DNA from: Terana coerulea
Taxonomy: Eukaryota; Basidiomycota; Agaricomycetes; Polyporales; Phanerochaetaceae
Reading direction: 5' to 3'
NCBI GenBank assembly: GCA_024811115.1
Contig: JAKOGH010000664.1
Span: 38,990 to 102,989 of the forward strand
DNA: 64,000 nt
The notes beneath the pieces are model-generated. The model saw only the letters and a list, made by a program, of their open reading frames with translations. It had not been told where the DNA came from and ran no database searches. The position numbers were made by a program, and so were the translations under genes. Of this stretch, positions 11,771-22,689 are shown one piece after another; position 1 is the first letter of the stretch, and each line of letters begins with the position of its first letter.

Positions 11771-12523
11771 ATTCGTGTTTAAAGAAATTTACACGGGACT
11801 AATCGGGTCGACCACCTTCGCTGGCACCGCGTGCTTCCCTAGACCGCGTCTAGGACAAGCCCATCCCCGCGGGATGGCACACCGCTGTCCGCGCTAGCAG
11901 AGTCGCCCGCGAGCGATGCGGATGGCTAGTGATAGGCAGGGGTTTGCAAACCCTTGGAGGGTTAAGGGTAAGGGTACAAAGGGTAAGGGTAAGGGTTGGG
12001 AAAAGTTAACCCTTGTCTGGCAGGGGTTTGCATTCAAATAGCAGATGTGTTGCTAGATAGAGCTGCAAGTGTTGTGAGTGCTTTCTATATCAATGCAAGC
12101 TACTCAAATAGAAGGCTGACATTATGATTGAATGAAAAAAGCACTCAAAGCACCATTTTCTGCCTATTTTGGCAAGGGTTTGAAGGGTAACCCCTAACCC
12201 TTACCCTTCATGAGGGTAAGGGTTTTGAAGGGTAAGGGTAAGGGTTAGCCTCCAAGCATAGAGGGTTTACCCTTGCCAATCACTACCCGGGATGGCTGAT
12301 CGGTGGAGGTCCCGATTGTGTTGTTGAGGATCTCGCAACGGAAAGCACGATCGGGTGGGCTCCCTCTACCGTGAGCTGACGGGATGAACAGGGGCGGCAG
12401 CGCACCTCTGGTCTCACCACCATCCCCGCCGCTCTAGGTCAGTATCTGTCTTGGTGCCGCTGCACTCTGTGCTCACCACCATCCCCGCCGCTCTAGCTCG
12501 TACTTTTGTGTCCCACCCTGAAC
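11771..12523. mobile_element. Unclassified nested insertion
   Basis: Defined by comparison with element copy 1, which is uninterrupted here. Without the hAT MITE inside it, about 395 bp remain. It has no open frame of note. It carries a direct repeat of CTCACCACCATCCCCGCC followed by GCTCTAG at 12,413-12,437 and 12,472-12,496. It could be a solo LTR or a small non-autonomous element; neither end shows convincing terminal repeats. Confidence 0.4.
11927..12285. mobile_element. hAT-type MITE with telomere-like arrays, copy 2
   Basis: A 359-bp near-identical copy of 9,046-9,403, with the same TAGTGATAGGC/GCCAATCACTA ends. The flanks carry CGGATGGC on the left and CGGGATGGC two bases beyond the right end, so the 8-bp target duplication is imperfect. 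Confidence 0.75.
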
Positions 12524-13431
12524 TGTTTAGCAAGCTAATAGAGGTAAATTAGCTAAATGAGCTGTATTTTAAAAAGCATTTTCACAAAAAGTAGAAAAGA
12601 GCATAATAGACAACTTAGCACTAAAAAGAAGTATAAACCACAGATTAGAAGGAGGGGTTTTTCCAGATGATCAAGTCGTCAGTTCAGCTGGAAATCTCAT
12701 ATGCCGCACCGAGGCATGCGAAGCCATTCTGTGTGTGTCGCTCCTGGTGCGCAATGTTACGTGCAGTGTCTTGTCTTGTAGCAGATGCCGACGTTGAATG
12801 AGAGATATTTATCTCAGTGAATGATCTTACAGACCCGGATCATCATTGCATTAGGTGAATGCGGCCGTGGGCGTGGTCGTGCCTGGACAGGGTATTATGG
12901 ACACTGCGTGCCTGCGGGAGATTCAGAGACGACAGTTGTTGAGGTCGACCGCGTCTTGCCATGAACTCTGTTTTCTTAGGATCTCATTTCGGGCACCTTT
13001 CTGCCTTTTCTTTGAGAGAGAACATGTTTGTCGTTTCATCCGCTCACTGCACGTCGCGATCCCAAACTGATTCGTTATTTCTGTTAGCCACCGGCATGGT
13101 TCGTAACCCACGGAATACGATCCACTCAAGCTTTCTCTCTGTCCGTGGACTGGCTTGAACTCCTTCCTACCAGTCTCGCTCCTCAAGCCACCGCCGTGAC
13201 CTGTCCTCCACCCACACACCCACTTCGCAGGGCTTCATCACTTGCCAAAGTACCCCATGCAGTCGTTGGCACTTGTCTCGCCGTCACCGACATGTCTACC
13301 ATGAGTTTTTACCACACGAATAAATAAACCCTGGGAGAATAAATTACAAGACAACCACGGCACGCCTCCTCACTCTGGTGCACACCCGCACTGTCCTCGC
13401 CCGCTTTTTCTTCCTTCTCGCTGCTTAGCTT

Positions 13432-15592
13432 CTACAACCCCGCGTCCTCCTGCACGGCCGCCCACGCGTCGCGCACGCGCGCGATCCGCGCCTCCGAGCG
13501 CACCGTCACGACCAGCGGCAAGTTCGTCGGCTCCCTACACACAATCCAAACACCGCCGTCAGTGCTCGTCGCTGAGGAGAAAGACGAACTGGAGGGAGGG
13601 GGAAACAAAGAGAGAGACTCACACTTTGACGGCGTCGCGCCACTGGATGAACGCGAACGGGTCGGGCGCGCCGGGCGTCGAGCGCGGCGGCGCTGGCTGC
13701 GTGCCGTCGCCCGCGACGTCGAATGCCCAGAGGAGGCAGGCGACGGCGAGCCAGACGCTATCCGCCGCGAGGCGGCGCCCGGGGCAGATCCGCCTGCCGA
13801 ATTTACACGCAGACACAGACGTCAGCTCTCGCATCCTTCCTAGCCTCGTTGATGAAGATAGAGAGGAGCGCACCCAAAGGTCCAGATGCCGTCGAGGAGG
13901 GACGCGTCGGCGGGCAGGTGCCCGTGCGCGTCGGCAGCGAAGAAGCGGGCGGGGTCGAATGTGTCGGGGTCTGCGAAGAGGTCGGGCGAGCGGTGCATAT
14001 TGCAGATGGAGGGCACGACGAGCTCGCCCTTGCGTATCTGCCCCGGCACCCGCCCGTCAGCACAAGCCGCGCCAAAGCCCAGTAGCACATGCACGCACCG
14101 TGTACCCGTCGAACACGTCGTCCTCCTTCACCGCGTGCGGCAGCACGAGCGGCGTGACGGGCAGCCACCGTAATACTTCCTTCACGACGGCGAACACGGC
14201 CGGCAGCGCGGCAGGGTCCGCAAAAGACGGCAGGCGGTCGGGCCCCACGACGGCGTCGAGGTCGGCCTGCGCGACGGCGCACGCGCGTAGAGGAAGCACG
14301 CGCGCGTGCCCTGCGTCGTGTTCGTCCCCGCCTCGCCGACGCTGCCCCCGATCTGCCGCATCAAATATTCGGATATTCGCAATCGATTACGTTCACGGAC
14401 ACACAGGAGCAAGCACACGACACAGAGGGAGCGCGTCAGCAGTAGCATGAGATACGAAGAGAGGAGGACGCACGTAGGCGATCGTCGCGTCATCGATCCC
14501 GAGGGTGTCCTGCGTCCGCCAGAGCTGCGCGATCAGGCTCTCGGCCTGCAGCGCGCTGGGCACGGGTGTTTTGGCTTCTTCCGCCCATCTGCCGAACAGC
14601 TGCGAGGACGAGGCGAAGCTAAATCAGCAAGAAACGGGGCGCGAGGGGAATGGGAGAAAGAGCACGTACGTTGAGTTCGTACTGGTGGTGTGCGCGCGCG
14701 ACGGCACGCCAGGGCGCGAGGAAGTTGGGGAGGTAGTCCAGGAACTGGAAGAATCTGTGGAACGGATTGCTTAGCTAAGAAGGGGAAAGAGTAAAGAAAG
14801 ATTGGCGCACTCGACGAACCACCGACCCCGCTCGAGCTGCTCCCGTCAACATCAGTTTGTACCCCGCAAAGAAGCACGCGAAGAGAAGAAGCCCAAGGAC
14901 GCACGTCATGGCCCAACGTCTCCGTGTTCCCAATCATCAAGTCCTTCCGCGCATGCGCTGTCTCGACACTCATCCCGAACGCGATCCCGAGCGCGATGCC
15001 CGACGAGTAGCTCTTCAGGTGGTCGTTCCACTCCCAGGTCGATCCACAAAGTCGAGCAGGAGCTTCAACGCCTGGCGCCGCTGCCGCTCTTGATTACTCT
15101 TCACACCTAGGCCACCCTTCATCAGCCCACGCCGCCCGCCCGAGCTGGCTACATGCGCACGCGCCCTCCGGTCGATACATGAGCTGCATCGCGGCGCGCT
15201 GGCGCGTGAAGTCCGGTCCGTACGGCATCAGCACCATCCGCCACCCGGCAGAGCAGTGCTTGCTCGCGAACGGCAGGTGCTTGCGCGAGGAGTAGTTCGC
15301 CGCGCGGCGCAAACCACGTCCAGTGGAAGGGTGTTTCGACCGCGAAGGTGCTGCCTGCCACCCCAAACACGCCGACACATTGGGAGTAATTAGACCGGAA
15401 GGCGGAAGAGAGAGAAGAGGGACGGGGCGCACCGACGATGGGCCAGCCGACGGGTCCTGGGAGCTGACGGCCAGAGAGGGCGAGGCGGGCGTAGTACGCG
15501 ACTGTGATGGTGCCGAGGAAGAGCAGCGCGTACGCGACGCCCGCGGACGGAGTGAGGCTCGCGCCGCGCACGCCACTGTCGAGCGCAGACAA
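13432..15592 (-). pseudogene. Cytochrome P450 type A, copy A1 (multiple lesions)
   Basis: A microsomal P450 recognisable from an N-terminal anchor, a proline hinge PGPVGWPIVG, the I-helix GEAGTNTT, the ExxR of KEVLRWLP and the heme-loop FGRRICPG. Compared with the copy at 59,800-62,010 it has four lesions. The start codon reads TTG (15,590-15,592). A 101-bp deletion near 15,305 lies between short GCGCCG repeats and removes the segment after WTWFAP, shifting the frame. A 1-bp deletion occurs near 15,037. The acceptor AG before the heme-loop exon is lost (near 13,803, TAA instead of TAG). Introns otherwise match the paralogue. It probably cannot make a P450. It is transcribed divergently from PT1 if at all. 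Confidence 0.85.
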
Positions 15593-17542
15593 TTTCGAAG
15601 TTGCTTTTGGCGCAGGGATGGAGCGCGAGAACGTGTTGTCTTATGCAACGCAGTGGGAGGAGGAGCGGCAGCAGGAGAACACTGGGGACAGAAGTAAGCA
15701 GCTCTGGCAACGTCTGTCAAGCCATACTTACCGTACGAGCGTGACAGCACCCCATGGGAGCCCTCACTTGCTCATTGACCCGATGCCCCCCGCTGCGACC
15801 GCACGCGCGCGTCGCCCGCGCCTGCCAAGCTGGAAACCCAATCCCTATCCGCGTCCAAGCTTCCCGCACAGACCTCGCGGCGTGATCAGCCCCAGGTGCG
15901 CAGCGCGTCGCAGAAGCATCAAGAACAGATAGGCACGCCCCGGCGCCCTCCAGATGTCCAGCTCGCACCCTCCGTCGCCGCTCGTCCGCGTCCGCGTCGT
16001 CGTTCTTTCCACGCCGTTAGCCGCTCTCCGCCCTTGCTATCTTTGTGGCGCTCGGGCACCCCCGATCGATCCGAGTCTCCGCGCTCCCGCTTTGCTCAGA
16101 TCTCCACAGGTGGGCTGAGAAAGGGCCGCCACGATCTACGCAGGGTCGGCCGCCGTCGTGGCTGCGATCTGACGTGCCTGCCGCAGAGTGCGCTGGGACC
16201 GCGGGTGCGTGCACGGCGTTGGCAGATGCGATCAGCGATTGCTGCAGGACGGACGGCGGCGCCAGCGTGCGAGGCCGCCGGGCGCACAATCATCGATCTG
16301 CGCGTGTCGACACATCGTGAGTTGGCTTGCCTCAGCGGACACTTGATCTTAACGCTATAATTGGGGCGTCGCCGCCCCGCATGTCAGGAGAGATCACGTC
16401 CCCAGGGGCGTCAACCGCCAGTCGGATCTCTGATGCGCAACGCGTGTCTGGCTGATCGCCCACCTTGTTTCCCAGTCGCCTTCGTCAGAAATCTGCTTTG
16501 GAGCCGGTATGGAGGATGAAACAAAGGAACTTGCGACGGGTCATGGGCGAGTATCAAAGCTTGTTCGGTCGAAGTGAGCGTTGTGCACTGCGCGAACTAT
16601 CACGCGTGGGTTGCCTCCAGACGGGCTGCCGGACACGGTGAGTAAACGATTTCTCATCCACTCCTAGCTCAATTTCTGATCCCGTCCTGATCATTGCTAT
16701 CACTGAAAGACCATATTTTTCGGATGCAACGTCCTCGGCGGCGCAAAACGCACGAAGATGGCTCGCACACGGCGACCGACTCGGACATCCCGCTCACGCG
16801 TTGTGGCAATCCGCCAGGTACACGCCCTGGGACGCATCGCGCCGTCTACATCGGACGAACTGCACTATTGATCTCAACCGCCTAGTCGAGCCCACCGTGG
16901 TCTATTCCTACATCTACTCATCTGGTCTTTGCTCGTCCCAGGTTTTTCGGCGATTCCACCTAATAACCGAGGACGGCGTCGGACCGCTGCAGCATTACGA
17001 GCGAAGCAAATTCGGGACGACCGACAAGTGGGCTATCAGGCGCGAGCAGTGATGGAAGGCTGCGACGGACGTGAAGATACTTGCAGCGATGCGCGAGTGG
17101 CGGTGGGAATGCGCCACCTCGTCACGGTAATGCTCTTGACACTTCAGACGCGCCCAAGAGCCAGGAATCGCAGCTGCAGCCGTCGGACACAACTAGGTAC
17201 GATCACAGCGCCAACCGCAAATACCACCATCTGTGCGCCTTCAGCCCTCGTCCTTCCCGGCAAAGAACGGTTCTTTTGGCTTCAGGCCCGAACTCTATCT
17301 ACCCCGCCTCCAGACGTCCACCGGTCTACACGCGCGAATAGGATTGCGCGGTGCGCTCTCGCCAGGGGCACCACACTGCATATGCACGAGGGCCTGGACG
17401 GTACGCGTCTGCACACCGCATAACTTATCTGCGGACTCCACTTCGTCGGGCACATAACTCCTTCGCTCCTTCACCTCGCTCCTTCTCCCACACTCGCCTC
17501 CGCCGCGCCTCGCCCATCTTCACCGCCCACATCCATCCAATC
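15593..17542. promoter_or_regulatory. Divergent intergenic region between P450-A1 and PT1
   Basis: About 1.95 kb between two divergent genes, with no convincing frame of its own. It is conserved in 57,757-59,799 (inverted) and 29,978-31,541. Shared blocks include CGCAGCGCGTCGCAGAA near 15,900 and TTAACGCTATAATTGGGGCG near 16,350, the latter seen in module 3 as well. A pyrimidine-rich tract precedes the PT1 start. It presumably carries the promoters of both genes. Confidence 0.55.
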
Positions 17543-18806
17543 ATGTCTTCCACCGCTCCGACAGAGACACAGCCGCTCCTCAAGCCCTCGCGTCCCGCGA
17601 CGCCCGAGTCCCAGGGCGGGACGAAGCAAGAACACAGCGCCGCGCGCCGCGCGTACTTCTACTTCGAGCTCACGCGCCTGCACAAGTTCCCGCTCGGGAA
17701 CATCCTCGTCGTCTGGCCCGCGCGTGCGTGCCCTCCCCCGCTGCCCTTAGTCAGAACGCGAGCTGACAGGTATAATGGTGTACAGTGTGGGCGCTGACGA
17801 TGGCCGCGCGCGCGACGCACCTGCCGGCGCACGAACTGGCGCTGCAGAGCGCGCTGTTCGTGCTCGGCGGGACGGCGCTGCACAGCGCGGCGTGCGTGCT
17901 CAACGACATCTGCGACGTCGACTTTGACCGGCAGGTCGAGCGCACGAAGCACCGGCCGCTCGCGGCGGGGGTCATCTCGCTCACCGGCGCGTGGCTGCTG
18001 CTCGGCGCGCTCACCGCGCTGTGCCTCGCGCTGCTCGCGCTCGCGAACCCGACTGCGTGCGTCCCCGTCTCCCCATCTCCTTCCCTTCCCTCCGCCCTAA
18101 CCCGCTCGCCGTCTTTTTATTTGTGTGTAGTGCGCTGGCAGGCCTGCCGGGGCTGTTCCCGCTGCACGCGCTGTACCCGCTCATGAAGCGCTGGACACAC
18201 TGGCCGCAGGCGTGGCTCGGGCTCGCGATGAACTGGGGCGCGCCCGTCGCGTGGCTCGCCGTCTCCCCTACTTCTTTGCACTCGCGGCGCGACCTCGCGA
18301 CCGTCGCGGTGCTCTTCTTCGGCTGCTGGTGGTGCGCGTTTTTCTCTTTCAGTTAATGACAAACCGAAATGCTGAAAACGATGTGGTGGTGGTGTGGGCA
18401 GCTGGACGATCGTGTACGACACGCAGTACGCGTGCCAGGACCGCGCGGACGACGCGAAGGCGGGCGTGAAGTCCACCGCGCTCCTCTTCGGCGCGCGCGT
18501 GCGGCCCATCCTCGTCGTCTTCGCCACGCTCTTCCTCGCCGCGCTTGTCGGCTGCTGGCGTGCTCGAACGCGCAGGGCGCGGCGTACTACGCGCTCGGCG
18601 TCGGCGGCGCGGCGGCGCACCTCGTGTGGCAGTTCGCGACGTGGGAGGTCGAGGTGCCGGCGGACTGCGGGCGGAAGTTCAAGGTGCGTGGGCGGGTCGT
18701 TGATGTACAGGGATTTTGTTGTTTCACGGGACGTGGACAGTCGAACGGCGACCTTGGGTACTTTGTCTGGGCGGGCTTGTTGCTCGACTATGCGTTGGCG
18801 CAGTGA
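17543..18806 (+). pseudogene. UbiA-family prenyltransferase PT1, C-terminal frameshift
   Basis: An integral-membrane aromatic prenyltransferase of the COQ2/UbiA type. The N-terminus is MSSTAPTETQPLLKP, then [20 protein letters not shown], the first Asp-rich motif NDICDVDFD and the second motif [13 protein letters not shown] followed by [11 protein letters not shown]. Introns fall after WPA, after NPTA and after FFGC. The intron found at DRQV-E in PT2 and PT3 is absent and the coding sequence is continuous there. Near 18,550-18,575 two extra bases relative to PT2/PT3 shift the frame after FLAAL. The last helices ([17 protein letters not shown] and [13 protein letters not shown]) are therefore out of frame. 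Both catalytic motifs survive, so residual function cannot be excluded. Confidence 0.8.
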
Positions 18807-19968
18807 GCGAGGGGCGGGATGCATGGATGATGGGATACCCCGCCGCACCAAAAGAGATTGTGGTTGTTCTGGGCTGTTTGTTATTTATTCCACAATTTGT
18901 ATTTGCGCATATACTTACAACACATGCTGTTACGGCGAGCTTGACATGTGAACGATATTGCCACTCCTGCCAACGGTGACCTTTCGTGCACGAGCTTCCT
19001 ATTGCGTCGCGCTCATAGACATAATTTTGTGCGCCTTGAAGGAATGACATTGAGGGTGCTGAGCTAACCTAACGTCGTGACAGCCCGACACTCTACTCAC
19101 ATCGGACCCCGTCCTCGTGCCGCCGCCACAACCCCTAGCCCGGCCAAGCTCATCTCAACCCAGCCTAATTTCAAAACTGGCTGTCACATAACGTGCTGTA
19201 CGCTCCCACCTCACCCCGTGGGCCGTGACACCACCTCCGGCTGAGATTGATGCCCAACGCGCGCGAGGGCAAACAACGAAGCCTGCCTTATCGGGCGCGA
19301 CCGGCCTCCAGTGACGGCGCCGATCGGCGATTGCCGCGGGCGCTCTCGCGGGGCGAGCGACTCCGAGGGATCACAGGACGACGATCTCGCGCGATCACGC
19401 CCTTTGCTGCTTCTCTGTGGGGAGGAAGATGTCTGCGCATCATCCGCGACGCGACGGGCGTGGACGCGCCCCATCCACCTCGAGTCGCCCGCACCCAACA
19501 GACGGCGGCTATCTCCTGTCTCCTGTCCATCTCTTCACAGCTCTGCGGGTGGGCAGCGATGCGTGTGCTGATTCACCCCTGGACCACACCTGTGTAGCTC
19601 CCTCGATCTCCGATGCTGCGGTGCGGTGCTGCCTCCCTGGACGTTTGGATCGCTGGAAGACGTGTACGACGCATCGCCGCGGCACACGGACACGCCTGCG
19701 GTCTGTCCGGGGACCGCGCGCGGGAGCGTAGCGCGAAACCTCGCGTGTGCGCCCTCTGCGTCCCTGGAGCGGCGTGATCGCACAGGTAGGATGCCTGGGC
19801 TTCACCCACGGCGGCGTCCTCCACCGCGCTACATCCAACAGCATCAGATCCCGTCCTGGGGCTGCGACAAATAGACGGATGTCGCGATGGTGGGTATATG
19901 CGTCTCTTACTTCACGTTTAACCTTTCAAGTGCCTCGCGCTGTCCGCTGACCCTCTCGTGACCCGACT
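18807..19968. other. PT1-P450-B1 intergenic region
   Basis: PT1 and P450-B1 are both on the plus strand, 1.16 kb apart. The region has counterparts at 55,169-56,433 (inverted) and, for its first part, at 32,876-33,500. A conserved block near 19,070-19,100 reads ACAGCCCGACACTCTACTC. Short frames occur on both strands but none is conserved as protein. Confidence 0.5.
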
Positions 19969-22177
19969 ATGCCCACTCCCGACGCTCGTCCTCGTTCTCC
20001 TCGCGCCGTGCTGCCTTCTCCTCTACGCCGTCCGCCGCGCCCTGCGCACCGCGGCGCGTGTCCCGCCAGGCCCGCGCGGCGTGCCGCTCCTGGGCAACAT
20101 CCTGCAGGTGCCGACGGTGCACACATGGCGGTATTTTGAGAAGCTGTCTAAGGCGTACGGTGCGTCGCCTATTATACTGTTTGTACGGCCTATACGCTGA
20201 TGCTGTGGGCGATATGCCACGTAGGCCCGCTCGTGCGGCTGGACCTCGCCGGCGACGAGCTGCTCGTCCTGGGCAACCCGCGCGACGCGGAAGAACTGGT
20301 ACGCCGCCACCTCCCCTTCCTTCGCGCATACAGCTAAGTCACAGCTATGTGCTGCACGCAGCTCGGCCGCCGGTCGCACAACTACTCGTCCCGCAAGCCG
20401 CTCGTGTACGCGGGCAAGTACCAGTCGAACAACAAGCGGATGGTACTGCTCCCCTACGGCGAGCACCTCCGCAAGCAGCGCGCCGCGTTCCACCAGATGC
20501 TCCAGCCGCGCGGTGCGTCGCCCGCCTCTCCTCTTGTTCTCCAGCGCTGACGCCGTGTGTTTCCCGCAGCCGTCGGCGCGTACGAATCCATCCAAGCGAC
20601 CGAGTCCGCGAAGCTCCTGTACGAGCTGCTCACCGCGCCCGCGGGCGCCGGGCGCCACTGCCAGCGGTACGCCGCCGCGCTCGTCTTCCACCTCGCCTAC
20701 GGCCGGCGCCTCGCGGACGACGACGCCGACCTGGGCACCCTCACCGAGATATTGGGGAACTTCGTGCGCGACACGTACCCCGGCGCGCACCTCGTCGACA
20801 CCTTTCCCATGTTGGATCGGTTGCCGGATGTGTTGGCGCCGTGGCGCGCGCGCAAGGGCACGGCATGCGGTTGAGACCAAGGTGCGTTGTACGTGGATGG
20901 TGTGTGAGGGTGGGCGAGGGGCTGATTGAGGAGGGGTGGTAGTTTTACCAGGGCCTGGCGTTGCGCGTGCAGCGCGAGATGGACGCGGACGCGAACCTGG
21001 AGTGTTTCGCCGCGCGGCTCTGTGGGAGCAGCAGGCGAAGCTCGGGCTCGACCTCGAGGAGCTCGCCTACGGTGCGTCCCCTCCCCCTCCCCCTCCCTTC
21101 TTTCCTCTGCTGTCTTGCACGCGCTGATGGGTGCTCGGGCATGAGCAGTCGCGGGCTCGGCGTTCGAGGCAGGCACGGACACGACGGCGGGCACGCTGCT
21201 CTGGGCCGTGCTCGCGCTGCTGCGCTTCCCGGATGCGATGCACAACGCCCAGGCGGAGCTCGACGCGCTCCTTGGCGCGGACGGCGGCGTCATGCCTGGC
21301 TTTGAGCATTTTGACAGCTTGCCGTACTGCGTCGCGCTCACGAAGGAGGTGTTCCGGTGCGTCCTTCCTTGTCGCTGTCTGCGGATGCGAAGGGTGCTGA
21401 TGGGCGGGTGGGTTAGGTGGGCGCCGGCCGCGCCGGGCGGGTTTCCGCATTATTCGGACAGCGAGGATGAGTACACAGGGTACAAGGTACGTTTTCCCAC
21501 CCCTCCCTGCGATATCCTCAAAACTCAATGGTGTGCAGATCAAGGCGAAGACAATGGTGATACCCTGCATATGGACGATGGTGCGCTTCCCTACTTTACT
21601 CCTTGCAACACACCCGTATCGTACTTACCGCTACCGACGCAGCACCGCAACGCGGACGAATACCCAGACCCCGACCAGTTCCGCCCCGAACGCTTCCTGC
21701 GCACCAAGGACGCAGACGCAGACGCCGCCGCCGACGCGCGCGGACGCGCTCACCGAGGGCCACTACGGCTTCGGCTTCGGCCGGTGCGCACCTCTCCTTC
21801 CCTCTCCCTCCCTCCCTCCCTCACGCTCTCCTTCCCTTGCGTTTGATGCTGACGGCGTGAGAGCAGGCGGAAGTGCCCGGGGCAGTACCTCGGCGCGAAG
21901 ACCGTCTGGCTCGCGGTGACGCGCCTCGTGTGGGCGTTCGCCGTCCGGCCCGCGCGCGACGCACGCACGGGCGCGCCGCTGCGTGTCCCGCACCCGGACG
22001 AGTGCACGTCCGGCATGACCTCGTGCGTGCCCTTTCCCACTTGCTTAGTCTGCTGGAGATGCCAATGCTGATGCTGATGCTAATTCTAGGCGGCCGAACG
22101 AGTTCGCGTTTGAGCTCGTGGCGCGCTCGGCGGGGCATGCGGAGACGGTGCGACGGGCGTGGGCGGTCGCAAAATGA
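19969..22177 (+). pseudogene. Cytochrome P450 type B, copy B1 (frameshifts)
   Basis: A P450 with an N-terminal anchor and PPGPRGVPLLGN hinge, SSRKPLVYAGKYQSNNKRM in the B-C region, the I-helix AFEAGTDTTAG, ExxR (EVFR split by an intron) and the heme loop FGFGRRKCPG. Compared with B3 there is one extra base just after the ATG (19,972-19,980), so the ATG is out of frame and no in-frame ATG precedes the anchor. The exon ending near LAPWR runs into TGA at 20,872-20,874. The frame is also off in the Asp/Ala-rich stretch before ALTEGHYGFGFG (about 21,715-21,755). Intron positions follow B3. Probably non-functional. Confidence 0.82.
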
Positions 22178-22689
22178 TTTTCTCTCGGCTTAGGCGGTCA
22201 AGCCGCAGCAAGGACACAGACATGTTTCATGCATTTATTTATTTATTGTATTTTGGTACGAGGACGCGCCTCTTCCAGCGTAAAGCAAAATGCCGAGCAG
22301 CGCCCTCTTCGTTTTCACACAGCTCAATTGCAGTCTCTGGACAGGGCACGCCTGTTTCGTACCGGAAACGAGGCGCACTCTCGCCCGCGGGCGGAGGTTT
22401 GATCTCGTTGGCAGCACGTGCGGCATGCACCCAGGCACGCCGCGCTCCCACCAAAGCTTAAGCACAGTCCCTGGCCGACGTTCAAATCACATGGACGGGT
22501 GGGTGCAGCGTAGCGCATCTGTAGGCCACGCTGGACGTGGATTGGCGGAGCGTAGGTTTGTCCGCAGGAGACTCCGAACGCGATACCGTACAAAGGTAAC
22601 AGCCTCTCACAAGGTTATTTGAGGCGGCATTTACATCAGCTGAACTGCATTCAAGTTCATTGGGCAGCTGACAATATCTCGCGCGCTGA

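Larger units (their letters stand above)
9619..12669. mobile_element. Non-coding inverted-repeat element, copy 2, with nested insertion
   Basis: The ends are CATCTGAAAAAAAACCCCC and GGGGTTTTTCCAGATG. Internal order and sequence match copy 1: AT-rich left part, GC-rich minisatellite (10,090-10,780), tRNA-like segment (11,143-11,218), AT-rich tail. A 0.75-kb insertion (11,771-12,523) interrupts the tail, as shown by comparison with copy 1 around 7,409-7,450. The right end truncates the outer part of module 1, whose counterpart is present at the far right of the window. Confidence 0.75.

Noticed and set aside
13626..14450. 274-codon plus-strand frame
   Set aside because: It is antisense to the conserved P450-A1 exons; Arg/Ala-rich readings of this kind are shadows of GC-rich coding sequence.
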